A DNA stretch of 64,000 nucleotides from Rutidosis leptorrhynchoides. Its lineage: Eukaryota > Streptophyta > Magnoliopsida > Asterales > Asteraceae. The stretch's first letter is position 1. Every line of letters begins with the position of its first letter. Shown here piece by piece: positions 48,761 to 60,700 of the stretch. The DNA lies in NCBI RefSeq assembly GCF_046630445.1, contig NC_092343.1, positions 135,587,501 to 135,651,500 of the forward strand. Direction: 5' to 3'. Under the pieces are notes generated by a model. That model saw only the letters and a list, made by a program, of their open reading frames with translations. It was not told where the DNA came from and did no database searches. Both the position numbers and the translations under genes were made by a program.

Positions 48761-49444
48761 CTAGTACACAAGTTGTTCAGCAAAGGCAATAAAGACACGT
48801 AATTCATACGTCCAGAAACAAGTCATGCATTCTGGTTTTACTAGGATTACTTCCCATCCTTGATCTTGTGGAACATAACCGTTATGGCCGTTGATAAGAC
48901 AACGTGTTGTAACGTCATCAAAGGGACGAGGGTTACATAATATCCAACAGTCCCGTAACAATCTAAAAACCTCATTTCTTACCCCAATTACCGACTCCGT
49001 CACTTGTGGGAACGTTTTATTTAATAGTTGTAGCCCGATGTTCTTCTTCTCACTTTGGTGAGAAGTGAACATTACTAACCCGTAAGCATAACATGCTTCT
49101 TTATGTTGCATGTTAGCCGCTTTTTCTAAATCATGAAGTCCTATGTTCGGATACATTGAGTCAAAATAATTTCTTAACCCGTTGCGTAAAATAGCACTTG
49201 GGTTCCCCGCAATATATGCGTCAAAGTAAACACATCGTAACTTATGGGTTTCCCAATGTGATATCCCCCATCTTTCAAACGAAAGTCTCTTATAAACCAA
49301 GGCATTCTTGGAACGTTCTTCGAATGTCTTACAAACTGATTTCGCCGTAAATAGTTGTGCCGAAGAATTCTGACCGACTCTAGACAAGATTTCATCAATC
49401 ATGTCTCCGGGTAGGTCTCTTAAAATATTGGGTTGTCTATCCAT
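48761..49444 (-). CDS. F-box protein encoded inside the retrotransposon
   Basis: The ATG at 49444 opens an uninterrupted 227-codon, intronless frame. Residues about 7-55 (LRDLPGDMIDEILSRV, then AQLFTAKSVCKTF and VYKRLSFERW) form an F-box that would bind a SKP1 adaptor in an SCF ubiquitin ligase. Next come a repeat-like segment (GLHDLEKAANMQHKEACYAY, GLVMFTSHQ) and a C-terminal Cys-x2-Cys (PECMTCFWTYEL). This order resembles the plant family of At1g67623 and At2g35280 (family recall, not a search). It lies between ORF0 and the internal PPT copy, in the same strand as gag-pol, where elements 1 and 2 have no such sequence. It has stayed open while neighbouring genes have broken. Target and expression are unknown; it could also be a passive captured copy. 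Confidence 0.8.
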   Translation of the reverse strand: MDRQPNILRDLPGDMIDEILSRVGQNSSAQLFTAKSVCKTFEERSKNALVYKRLSFERWGISHWETHKLRCVYFDAYIAGNPSAILRNGLRNYFDSMYPNIGLHDLEKAANMQHKEACYAYGLVMFTSHQSEKKNIGLQLLNKTFPQVTESVIGVRNEVFRLLRDCWILCNPRPFDDVTTRCLINGHNGYVPQDQGWEVILVKPECMTCFWTYELRVFIAFAEQLVY

Positions 49445-49581
49445 TTTGTGTTTTTATACTGTAAAATAGACAAGAGTTAGATTCATAAAAAAAATACTTA
49501 TTAATACAAGCAATTTTTACATATATCATAAAGCATAAGCACACTATATTACATATATTACACCACACGAATACAACTATC

Positions 49582-50178
49582 TTATTCCGACTCGCTCGTT
49601 TCTTCTTCTTCGGTTTTGGTTCGTTTTGCCAAGTTTCTAGGGATATATGATGTTCCCCTAATACGAGCTGTCGTTTTCCACAACGGTTTAGAAAAACCTG
49701 GTGCTTTAGAGGTTCTCGGGTCATTGTTACAACTTAAGGGCTTCGGGTTGACGATACATATAAAGTTCATCGGGGTTGGAATTAGATTTCTCTATTTTTA
49801 TGCCCTTTCCCTTATTATTTTCTTTTGCCTTTTTAAATTCAGTTGGGGTAATTTCTATAACATCATCGGAATTCTCGTCGGAATCCGATTCATCGGAGAA
49901 TTGGTAATCCTCCCAATATTTTGCTTCCTTGGAGGAAACACCATTGACCATAATTAACCTTGGTCGGTCGGTTGAGGATTTTCTTTTACTTAACCGTTTG
50001 ATTATTCCCCCACCGGTTCTATTTCCTCCTCCGGTTCCTCCTCTTCCGGTTCTGATTCTTCTTCCGGTTCTGATTCTTCTTCAGGTTCCTCTTCGGGAAC
50101 TTGTGAATCAATCCAATATATATTTGACTCTTCGTTATTATTAGGTGAGTCAATGGGAATTGTGCTAGAGGTAGACAT
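49582..50178 (-). pseudogene. Family-A leader ORF (ORF0), frameshifted
   Basis: It starts at 50178 (MSTSSTIPIDSP) with an acidic run of EPEEES-like repeats, like ORF0 of element 1, and stops early at a TAA near 50005. A five-base G run in sense (50007-50011) marks the shift. The next frame carries an acidic Ser/Asp stretch (FSDESDSDENSDDVIEITPT, 49900-49835) and ends at 49727. A third frame (49770-49582) keeps the C-terminal TARIRGTSYIPRNLAKR, which parallels TARISVRPF of element 1. Two frameshifts therefore separate three parts of one ancestral protein. Its function is unknown. Confidence 0.65.
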
Positions 50179-50368
50179 CTATCATACAATATTAAACATG
50201 TTAAGAGATTAATATATCACATAATATATACATGTTAATAATATATAGTTTCCAACAAAAATGTTAAGCAATCATTTTTAAAGAAAACAAGGTCGAAGTC
50301 CAGACTCACTAATGCATCCTAACAAACTCGATAAGACACACTAATGCAAATTTTCTGGTTCTCTAAGA

Positions 50369-50385
50369 CCAACGCTCGGATACCA
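50369..50385 (-). other. Primer-binding site (initiator-Met type, one variant base)
   Basis: In sense it reads TGGTATCCGAGCGTTGG, two bases from the LTR end, with C in place of A relative to the TGGTATCAGAGC of elements 1 and 2. Confidence 0.85.
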
Positions 50386-50387
50386 AC

Positions 50388-53300
50388 TGAAATGTCCCGT
50401 TCTTATTCATTAAAAACGTTCCATATTAATTGATTTCGTTGCGAGGTTTTGACCTCTATATGAGACGTTTTTCCAAAGACTGCATTCATTTTTAAAACAA
50501 ACCATAACCTTTATTTCGTCAATAAAGGTTTAAAAATCTTTATGTAGATTATCAAATAATGATAATCTAAAATATCCTGTTTACACACGACCATTACATA
50601 ATGGTTTACAATACAAATATGTTACAACGAAATAAGTTTCTTGAATGCAGTTTTTACACAATATCATACAAGCATGGACTCCAAATCTCGTCCTTATTTA
50701 AGTATGCGACAGCGGAAGCTCTTAATAATCACCTGAGAATAAACATGCTTAAAACGTCAACAAAAATGTTGGTGAGTTATAGGTTTAACCTATATATTAT
50801 CAAATCATAATAATAGACCACAAGATTTCATATTTCAATACACATCCCATACATAGAGATAAAAATCATTCATATGGTGAACACCTGGTAACCGACATTA
50901 ACAAGATGCATATATAAGAATATCCCCATCATTCCGGGACACCCTTCGGATATGATATAAATTTCGAAGTACTAAAGCATCCGGTACTTTGGATGTGGTT
51001 TGTTAGGCTCAATAGATCTATTTTTAGGATTCGCGTCAATTAGGGTGTCTGTTCCCTAATTCTTAGATTACCAGACTTAATAAAAAGGGGCATATTCGAT
51101 TTCAATAATTCAACCATAGAATGTAGTTTCACGTACTTGTGTCTATTTTGTAAATCATTTATAAAACCTGCATGTATTCTCATCCCAAAAATATTAGATT
51201 TTAAAAGTGGGACTATAACTCACTTTCACAGATTTTTTTACTTCGTCGGGAAGTAAGACTTGGCCACTGGTCGATTCACGAACCTATAACAAATATGTAC
51301 ATATATATCAAAGTATGTTCAAAATATATTTACAACACTTTTAATACATTTTGATGTTTTAAGTTTATTAAGTCAGCTGTCCTCGTTAGTAACCTACAAC
51401 TAGTTGTCCACAGTTAGATGTACAGAAATAAATCGATATATATTATCTTGAATCAATCCACGACCCAGTGTATACATATCTCAGTATTGATCACAACTCA
51501 AACTATATATATTTTGAAATCAACCTCAACCCTGTATAGCTAACTCCAACATTCACATATAGAGTGTCTATGGTTGTTCCGAAATATATATAGATGTGTC
51601 GACATGATAGGTCGAAACATTGTATACGTGTCTATGGTATCTCAAGATTACATAATATACAATACAAGTTGATTAAGTTATGGTTGGAATAGATTTGTTA
51701 CCAATTTTCACGTAGCTAAAATGAGAAAAATTATCCAATCTTGTTTTACCCATAACTTTTTCATTTTAAATCCGTTTTGAGTAAATCAAATTGCTATGGT
51801 TTCATATTGAACTCTAATTTAAGAATCTAAACAAAAAATATAGGTTTATAGTCGGAAAATTAAGTTACATGTCAATTACTAAAGAGGTAATCATTTCCGT
51901 CGAAAAAACGACATCTTGATGACCATTTTGGAAAACATACTTTCACTTTGAGTTTAAGCATGATTTTTGGATATAGTTTCATGTTCATAAGAAAAATTAT
52001 TTTCCCAGAAGAACAACTTTTAAATCAAAGTTTATCATAGTTTTTAATTAACTAATCCAAAACAGCCCGCGGTGTTACTACGATGGCGTATGTCCGGTTT
52101 TACGGTGTTCTTCGTGTTTTCAGATTTTAAATCATTAAGTTAGCATATCATATAGATATAGAACATGTGTTTAGTTGATTTTAAAAGTCTTGTTAGAAGG
52201 ATTAACTTTTGTTTGTGAACAAATTTAGAATTAACTAAACTATGTTCTAGTGATTACAAGTTTAAACCTTCGAATAAGATAGCTTTATATGTATGAATCG
52301 AATGATGTTATGAACATCATTACTACCTCAAGTTTTGTGGATAAACCTACTGGAAAAGAGACAAATGGATCTAGCTTCAAAGGATCTTGGATGGCTTGAA
52401 AGTTCTTGAAGTAGAATCATGACACGAAAACAAGTTCAAGTAAGATTTCCACTCGAAATAAGATTGTTATAGTTATAGAAATTGAATTAAAGTTTGAATA
52501 TGAGTATTACCTTGTATTAGAAAGATATATTACTGTAAATAAGAAAGATTTCTTGAGGTTGGATGTTCACTCTACAAGATTAGAAGTAAGCTAGCAAACT
52601 TGGAAGTATTCTTGATTTTATGAAACTAGAACTTGTAGAATTTATGAAGAACACTTAGAACTTGAAGATAGAACTTGAGAGAGATCAATTAGATGAAGAA
52701 AATTGAAGAATGAAAGTGTTTGTAGGTGTTTTTGGTCGTTGGTGTATGGATTAGATATAAAGGATATGTAATTTTGTTTTCATGTAAATAAGTCATGAAT
52801 GATTACTCATATTTTTGTAATTTTATGAGATATTTCACGCTAGTTGCCAAATGATGGTTCCCACATGTGTTAGGTGACTCACATGAGCTGCTAAGAGCTG
52901 ATCATTGGAGTGTATATACCAATAGTACATACATATAAAAGCTGTGTATTGTACGAGTACGAATACGGGTGCATACGAGTAGAATTGTTGATGAAACTGA
53001 ACGAGGATGTAATTGTAAGCATTTTTGTTAAGTAGAAGTATTTTGATAAGTTTCTTGAAGTCTTTCAAAAGTGTATGAATACATATTAAAACACTACATG
53101 TATATACATTTTAACTGAGTCGTTAAGTCATCGTTAGTCGTTACATGTAAGTGTTGTTTTGAAACCTTTAGGTTAACGATCTTGTTAAATATTGTTAACC
53201 CAATGTTTATAATATCAAATGAGATTTTAAATTATTATATTATCATGATATTATGATGTATGAATATCTCTTAATATGATATAAATGTCGTTACAACGAT

Positions 53301-53639
53301 AATCGTTACATATATGTCTCGTTTCAAAATCATTAAGTTAGTAGTCTTGTTTTTACATATGTAGTTCATTGTTAATATACTTAATGATATGTTTATTTAT
53401 CATAATATCATGTTAACTATATATATATATATCTATATATATGTCATCATATAGTTTTTACAAGTTTTAACGTTCGTGAATCACCGGTCAACTTGGGTGG
53501 TCAATTGTCTATATGAAACCTATTTCAATTAATCAAGTCTTAACAAGTTTGATTGCTTAACATGTTGGAAACACTTAATCATGTAAATAACAATTTCATT
53601 TAATATATATATAAACATGGAAAAGTTCGGGTCACTACA
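50388..53639 (-). repeat. LTR B, shared by two family-A units
   Basis: 3252 bp with the same termini as LTR A. On its low side is the primer site of the unit just described. On its high side is a PPT and pol end, so it is at once a 5' and a 3' LTR. The ORFs at 50601 and 52835 recur in LTR A and are not genes. Confidence 0.9.
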
Positions 53640-53777
53640 GTACCTACCCGTTAAATAAATTTCGTCCCGAAATTTTAAGCAGTTGGAGGTGTTGACGTAT
53701 CTTCTGGAAATAAATGCGGGTATTTCTTCTTCATCTAATCTTCACGTTCCCAGGTGAACTCGGGTCCTCTACGAGCA
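53640..53777 (-). pseudogene. 3' end of a second family-A internal region (PPT and chromodomain end)
   Basis: The 138 bases match 43777-43915: PPT, untranslated flank and the C-terminal codons of the chromodomain. Here the frame is intact where the other copy has a one-base deletion, but a TAG stands where CAG would be (near 53739). Element 2 begins immediately after GAGCA at 53773-53777, which is probably its left target-site duplication. Confidence 0.85.
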
Positions 53778-56711
53778 TGTAATGACCCGCACTTTTTCGA
53801 TCATTCTATATTTATAAGATTAATATTTACATAAATTAAACCTTACCAACATGACAAGCAATCCAAATTGTTGAGACTTATGTCTTCGAAAAGAGTTTTA
53901 CACAACGTTTGACCGTCCAATTTGACCGATGATATCACGAACTATACAATATATGATAATTATACGTTTGTGTATATATATGTATATATACATATTTAAC
54001 ATGACCTAAGAATGTTTTAATATCTCATTTTGTATTAATAACAATAAGTTATAAGTATATTTTGAAACTACTAACTTAAGTTTTCAAAACGATAACCATA
54101 CGTAACGTTATTTGACTTAAATACTTATGACCTATAATGTTTATACATATATCGTATAAGTAATGTATTTAATCACTTTTAAAGACTTAAATACATAAAA
54201 CAATATAAGTATATTTACAAAAGATAGCTATATTTGAATCCTCGTTCCGTTTTCTCAAAGATTTCTATACGTATACCTAGGGTATATGTACCCGTATCAT
54301 ACGCAGCTTCTAGATGTATTTACTATTGGTATATACCAATAAAAATCTGCTCCTTAGCAGCCTTAAATGATTAAGAAACATGTGGAACCAACCATTTGTC
54401 AAGTAGCATGAATTATTTAGCAAGAAAACAAAGTTAGGTATCTTTTTTTTCCTTTATAACCTAAAAACGTTTTTATGCATGCACACCATTTCTTCACCCC
54501 ATTTTCTCATACTTACACTTCCATTTCTCTCTCAAAATACTCTTAACCTCATACTTGATCATCTCCAAGCATTTTCCCCATCATTTAGCTTCAAAAACAA
54601 CACTTAAACCTCATAAGAAAACCTTACAAAAACACTTCAAGAAATCCTTCCAAGAACACCAACTTACTTCCAATCTTTCATCCACTTCCATCACCCTTTT
54701 TGTTCTAGGTTCTTACTCCTCTTTTACAACAACCTTGTCCAAGTAACTTGAGGTAGAATCTATGTTCATAACCTTATTCGATTCATATATATATAGCTAT
54801 CTTATTTTGTGGTATAAAATTTTAACAACAAGAACATAGTTTGAATGTTTTCAAACTTGTTTGCAAACTAAATAGATCCTTCTAACTTAACTTTTAAAAT
54901 ACTCCAAGACCTGTAATATAACTTAAATATATGCTAATTTAACAAGGTATAACTTGGTTTTTCAAAGATTATCTTAAAAACTGTTTTTACGACGTCGGAG
55001 TGCCACCGGGGGCTGTTTTGGGTTGGATAATTAAAAACCATCTTAAACTTTGAATTGGAGGTTTATTTTCTGGAAAAATGATTTTTACTATGAATATGAT
55101 AACACATAAAAATTTCATGATTTAACTCAAAGTATAAGTATTTTTAGAAAAATAATCATTTAAGGTTGTTTACATGATGGAAAATGATTAACTTCATAAG
55201 TTTCACTAAAGTTTGACCTATGCCGTGTGATTTTGAATACAAACTAAGGTATTTAGTTCATAGTCTTAAAGAGGGACTCGATCCAAGGAGATGGCAAGTT
55301 GAATCAACGAAAACGGAGTTGTAACGAAGAAACTATGACCGAAACAAAATCGGATATCCAAGACTAGTTTAGCCACGAAAATAATTGGAAAAAATTAAAT
55401 AAATCACATCTTTTTAAGTTAACATGATATTTTATAAATATGTACTTATAATTCAATTTTATATGGTTCAGGATCACCCGTAAACAACACGAGAAGATTA
55501 ATCATAAGATCCCATGATTGTACGCAACACGTCATTTGACAACACCGGTACTTTATGTACGCAACACGTCATTTGACAACACCGGTACCGTGGGTCAAGA
55601 TTAATCTCGACCAATACATATACGATGGGGTTTTATTTATTTCGTTGGGGGTTTTATTTATTTCATTGCGGGTATATTAAACATCTAAAAATGAACCATT
55701 AAAATTGAATTACTAACAACGAACTGCTAACTACGGACTAAGGAATTATTCAAAGTATTAAAAGTATAACAAGTATATATATGTGACGTTTGTTTAAAAA
55801 GAAAAGGTATTGATATATTATATATGGATAGGTTCGTGATATCAACCGGAGACCAAGTCAAATTATATATATATCTTCAAGACGAAAGTGAGTATATAGT
55901 CCCACTTTTAAACTCTAAATATTTCGGGATGAGAATACATGTATTTTATGTTTTACGTTATGGACACAAGTAACTGAAAAATATATTCTACGTTGAGTTG
56001 TACCACTAGCATACTTCCCTGTAGCTTGGTAACTAATATTTACAGCGGTATTGTAAACGCGAATCCTGTTGATAGATCTATCGGGCCTGACAACCCCAAC
56101 CGGACTGGACGACCAGTATTCAACGGTTGCACAGTACTTCGTTTCGTGACTACACTTGGTACGGTGTAGTAAGATTTCATAATAAAGGGAATATGCGACG
56201 TGATTAAATGTTAAGTATGGTTACCAAGTGCTCAACCACTTAGAATATTTTTATTAAACTGTTTATATACGAAATCTTGTGGTCTATATATATATATATA
56301 TATTGCTGCCGGCATTAAACCTATATCTCACCAACTTTATGTTGACCTTTTAAAACATGTCTATTCTCAGGTGATTACTAAAGCTTCCGCTGCATTATGT
56401 TGAATTTGAGCAGGATCTTGCGTACGCATATTTGTGTCAAAAATAAAACTGCATACCCAAGGATTTGTGTTGTAAAATATGCTCGAAATCGTGTTGTTAT
56501 CATTATATGTAAAGTTTGTAAGTCGAAGATTATCGCTAAACGATAATCATCTTTTTATTGTCTAAAGCTTGTAACAAAAATAATGGTTATGGTTTGTAAT
56601 GTATAATATATGCAGTTTCTCTTTTAAAAATGTCGCATATAGAGGTCAATACCTCGCAATGAAATCATACGTTATCTAACACGTTCTTATGGTTAAGGAC
56701 GGGTTATGACA
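53778..56711 (+). repeat. 5' LTR of Tekay element 2
   Basis: 2934 bp, from TGTAATGACCCGC to GGGTTATGACA. Outer parts match the element 1 LTR closely. The middle (about 54340-54790) does not; it resembles the family-A LTR instead. Likely TATA region near 54455 (CCTTTATAACC). The 63-codon ORF at 54555 recurs at 62985 in the 3' LTR and is not a gene. Confidence 0.92.
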
Positions 56712-56713
56712 TG

Positions 56714-56730
56714 TGGTATCAGAGCGGTGG
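56714..56730 (+). other. Primer-binding site (initiator-Met type)
   Basis: TGGTATCAGAGCGGTGG, two bases after the LTR end, identical to element 1. Confidence 0.9.
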
Positions 56731-56899
56731 TCTTAGCGAACCAGGTTTGCATTAGTGTGTCTAACTGATAAGTCGTTAGGATACATTAGTAAGTCTGGAC
56801 TTTGACCGGGTCTGATTTAAAAACCATTGCTTATCATTGTTGGTTAAAATTTATATGTAAATATTATGTAGTACTAATGGGTTAGTTGTTGTATGATAG

Positions 56900-57370
56900 A
56901 TGTCGGGCTCAAAACTTGTTATCACATTCAGCGACTCCGAACCAGAATCTTCAGATGGTGTTCCAGTCATTAACCTATCCGATGACGAAAATGATATCTT
57001 TGGAGAAGACTCACAAATTCCGGATGAACCAACTATAGAGAACCCGGAAAGTGAACCCGAGGAGGAAAGTGAACCCGAGGATGAAAGTGAACCCGAGGAG
57101 GAAAGTGAACCCGAGGAAGAAATACAGGAAATTACAAAAGACGAGTTCGAACTAGGAAAGAAACGAAAGGCTAATGAATTAGAAAATTCAAATCCTGAGT
57201 TTAATAAGGATGATGTGGCACCAACTCCACTAGACACTACCACCCCTATTCCCGCTATTCCTATTCGTTCTATCCCGGCATCCAGTTCTTCAGTCCCACA
57301 GCCAAAATATAGGCAGACAGCCAGGATAAGCGTTAAGCGATTCTTTGAACCTAAACGTCCTAGAAAATAG
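56900..57370 (+). CDS. Leader ORF (ORF0) of element 2: acidic repeat protein
   Basis: The product has 156 residues and is nearly identical to the element 1 protein outside the repeat. The SEPEEE repeat has four units here (57050-57121), the second changed to SEPEDE. The basic tail PKRPRK is retained. Most differences I see from element 1 are single conservative changes, and the frame is intact despite a change in repeat number of exactly one 18-bp unit. It lies 170 bp after the primer site and 359 bp before gag. No known domain; function unknown. Confidence 0.7.
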   Translation: MSGSKLVITFSDSEPESSDGVPVINLSDDENDIFGEDSQIPDEPTIENPESEPEEESEPEDESEPEEESEPEEEIQEITKDEFELGKKRKANELENSNPEFNKDDVAPTPLDTTTPIPAIPIRSIPASSSSVPQPKYRQTARISVKRFFEPKRPRK

Positions 57371-57566
57371 ACCAAACGATGCGCTGCCGTATTAAACCAT
57401 GGGATCATATAATGTTTTGTATAATATTATTAGTGTGGTTTGCTTAATGTTCGATGTAAGATAAGCATATGTAAAATAGTGAAGTGTGAAATGCAATAAT
57501 TTTCCATGGTTAAGTATTATTTAGATGGTAGTAATTGATTCTGTACTAAGCTATTAAGTATGGACA

Positions 57567-57586
57567 TTAACGGGTAGGTACTACCC
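57567..57586 (+). promoter_or_regulatory. Internal copy of the polypurine tract sequence
   Basis: TTAACGGGTAGGTACTACCC, as in element 1, about 145 bp ahead of gag. Confidence 0.6.
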
Positions 57587-57729
57587 TAGATATAATTATA
57601 AAACACTAATAAGAAGAAAAGGCTTTTATAATAATACCTGGTTCATATTATTAACAAGCTATAATGTACTATAAATACACACTACATCTATAATGATCCA
57701 TGTGAATAATTATTTTCTTTCATTAGGAA

Positions 57730-60700
57730 ATGGCGCGATTGAATCGAATGACGGAACAAGAAATACAGGAACTCATCAATCAGCGAGTGAACGACAGAAT
57801 GTTATGGGTCGAGGCTGCAAGAGGTGCTGCAGTTAACCCAAATCCTCGTGTGGGGTGCACTTACAAAACTTTTCAAGCTTGCAAGCCCTCATCATTCAGT
57901 GGAACAGAAGGACCAATCGGTTTAACCCGGTGGATAGAAAAGATGGAGACTGTGTTTAAAATCAGTGGTTGTGTTGAAAAGGACATGACCAAGTATGCAT
58001 CGTGCACTTTACAAGATAGTGCACTCACGTGGTGGAAAAATTATGTGAAGGCTGTAGGAGGAGATGTAGCTTATGATACTCCGTGGGAAGAATTCAAAAC
58101 AATGTTAATCAACAAATATTGTCCAAGGAACGAGGTTAGGAAGTTGGAAGATGAGTTACGAAGTCTGAAGGTTATTGGTACTGAAATCACCAACTACAAT
58201 CAGCGATTCATGGAATTAGTTTTGCTATGTCCTGAATTGGTTCCAACCGAAGAACGGAAGATTGAAATGTACAAAGATGGTTTGCCCAAAAAGGTCAAGG
58301 AAAATGTTACAGCATCGAAACCTAAGACAATTCATGAAGCTATAACCATGGCAAACGAGCTAATGGATCAGGTCATCATGGATAAGAAAGTATCCAATAC
58401 TGATGTGAAGGTATCAGGTAACAAAAGAAAGTGGAATGGAAATTATGATCGAGGTAACCAACAACAATCTTTTAAGAAACAAGAAATCACGCAAGGTGCG
58501 GGTAGTGGTTTAAGCTTTGGTTATAAAGGACAAAATCCTTTATGCAACCGATGCCACAAACATCACTCTGGTTACTGTAATGTGGTATGCAACAAATGTA
58601 ATCGAAAGGGTCATCTTGCTGAAGATTGTAGGGCTCTCGTTATAAATACAAATGGTACCAAGACTCCTGCCACCAATGTAAATAGAACTGCTTTGGCTAC
58701 CATTACTTGTTATGGGTGTGGAAAACAAGGTCACTATAAGAGCCAGTGCCCGAATCCAGAGAAAAATATCGGACCTGCACGAGGGAGAGCATTTGTTATT
58801 AATGCTAGAGAGGCGTGTGAAGACCCGGAGCTTGTTACGGGTACGTTTACCATTAATAACTTATCCGCATCTATTATATTTGATACTGGTGCTGATAGAA
58901 GTTACGTGTGTAGAGACTTTCACGCTAAATTGAATTGTTCATCATTACCTCTAGATGCTAAGTACATGATTGAGTTAGCTAATGGTAAACTAATTAAAGC
59001 CGATAAAATTTGCCGTGATTGTAAAATAAATTTAGCCGGAGAAACATTTAAGATTGATTTGATACCCGTAGAATTAGGAAGTTTTGATGTAATAGTCGGC
59101 ATGGACTGGATGTCCAAAATAGGAGCTGAAGTTGTGTGCGCCAAGAAGGCAATTCGCATTCCTCGTAAGAATAAAACGCCAGTAATGATTTATGGAGAGA
59201 AGGGTAACTCAAAGCTAAAACTCATTAGTTATTTGAAAGCTCAAAAGTTCTTGAAGAAAGGGTGCTATGCTATCTTAGCACATGTTAATAAAGTCGAAAA
59301 GAAAGAAAAAGAGAAGTGCATCAATGACGTGCCTGTGGCAAGAGATTTTCCTGAAGTATTTCCGGAAGAGTTGCCGGGATTACCTCCATTTAGATCTGTA
59401 GAATTTCAAATAGATCTTGTACCAGGAGCTGCACCGGTTGCCCGTGCTCCATATAGACTTGCACCGTCCGAGTTAAAAGAACTTCAGAGTCAGTTAAAAG
59501 AATTACTGGATCGTGGATTCATACGACCAAGTACTTCACCGTGGGGAGCTCCAATTTTATTCGTCAAGAAGAAAGACGGATCTTTCCGAATGTGTATAGA
59601 TTATCGTGAATTAAATAAGTTAACTATCAAGAATCGGTATCCACTACCGAGAATTGACGACTTATTTGATCAACTCCAAGGATCATGTGTGTACTCGAAA
59701 ATTGACCTAAGATCGGGCTATCATCAATTACGTGTCAAAGAAGAAGATATACCGAAAACAGCTTTTCGGACACGCTACGGTCATTACGAATTTTTGGTTA
59801 TGCCGTTTGGATTGACGAATGCGCCAGCTGTATTCATGGACCTCATGAATCGAGTTTGTAGTCCATATTTAGATAAGTTTGTTATCGTTTTCATTGATGA
59901 TATTCTTATCTATTCCAAGAGTGAGCAAGAGCATGAGCAGCATGTAAGGTTGATATTAGAGTTGTTAAGAAAAGAACAGCTATATGCTAAATTTTCTAAA
60001 TGTGCTTTCTGGTTGAAAGAAGTGCAATTTCTTGGCCACGTTGTTAGTAGCAAAGGAATTCAGGTTGATCCAGCAAAAATTAAAGCCATTGAAAAATGGG
60101 AGACTCCTAAGACACCAACGCAGATACGCCAATTTTTGGGTTTAGCCGGTTATTATAGAAGGTTTATTCAAGATTTTTCCCGAATAGCTAAGCCGTTGAC
60201 AGCATTAACGCAAAAAGGGAAGAAATACGAATGGACCTCGGAGCAGGAGAACGCATTTCAATTACTGAAGAAGAAGTTAACTACGGCGCCTATTTTATCG
60301 TTACCTGAAGGGAACGATGATTTTGAAATATATTGTGACGCTTCGCGACAAGGTTTTGGTTGTGTTCTTATGCAACGAAAGAAAGTTATTGCATACGCAT
60401 CTCGACAATTGAAGATTCACGAGCGGAATTATACGACGCATGATCTAGAACTGGGAGCAGTCGTGTTTGCGTTAAAGATATGGAGACACTACTTATATGG
60501 GGTTAGATGCACTGTGTTTACTGATCATAAAAGTCTTCAACATATTTTCGATCAGAAACAGCTGAACATGAGGCAACGTAGGTGGGTCGAGCTGATAAAC
60601 GACTACGATTGTGAGATTCGCTATCATCCCGGGAAAGCGAATGTAGTGGCTGACGCATTAAGCAGAAAGGAACGAGAACCAATTCGAGTACGAGCGATGA

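Noticed and set aside
53640..53644. GTACC as target duplication partner of GAACC (40449-40453)
   Set aside because: One base differs, and GTACC is the inner edge of a PPT belonging to another family-A unit.
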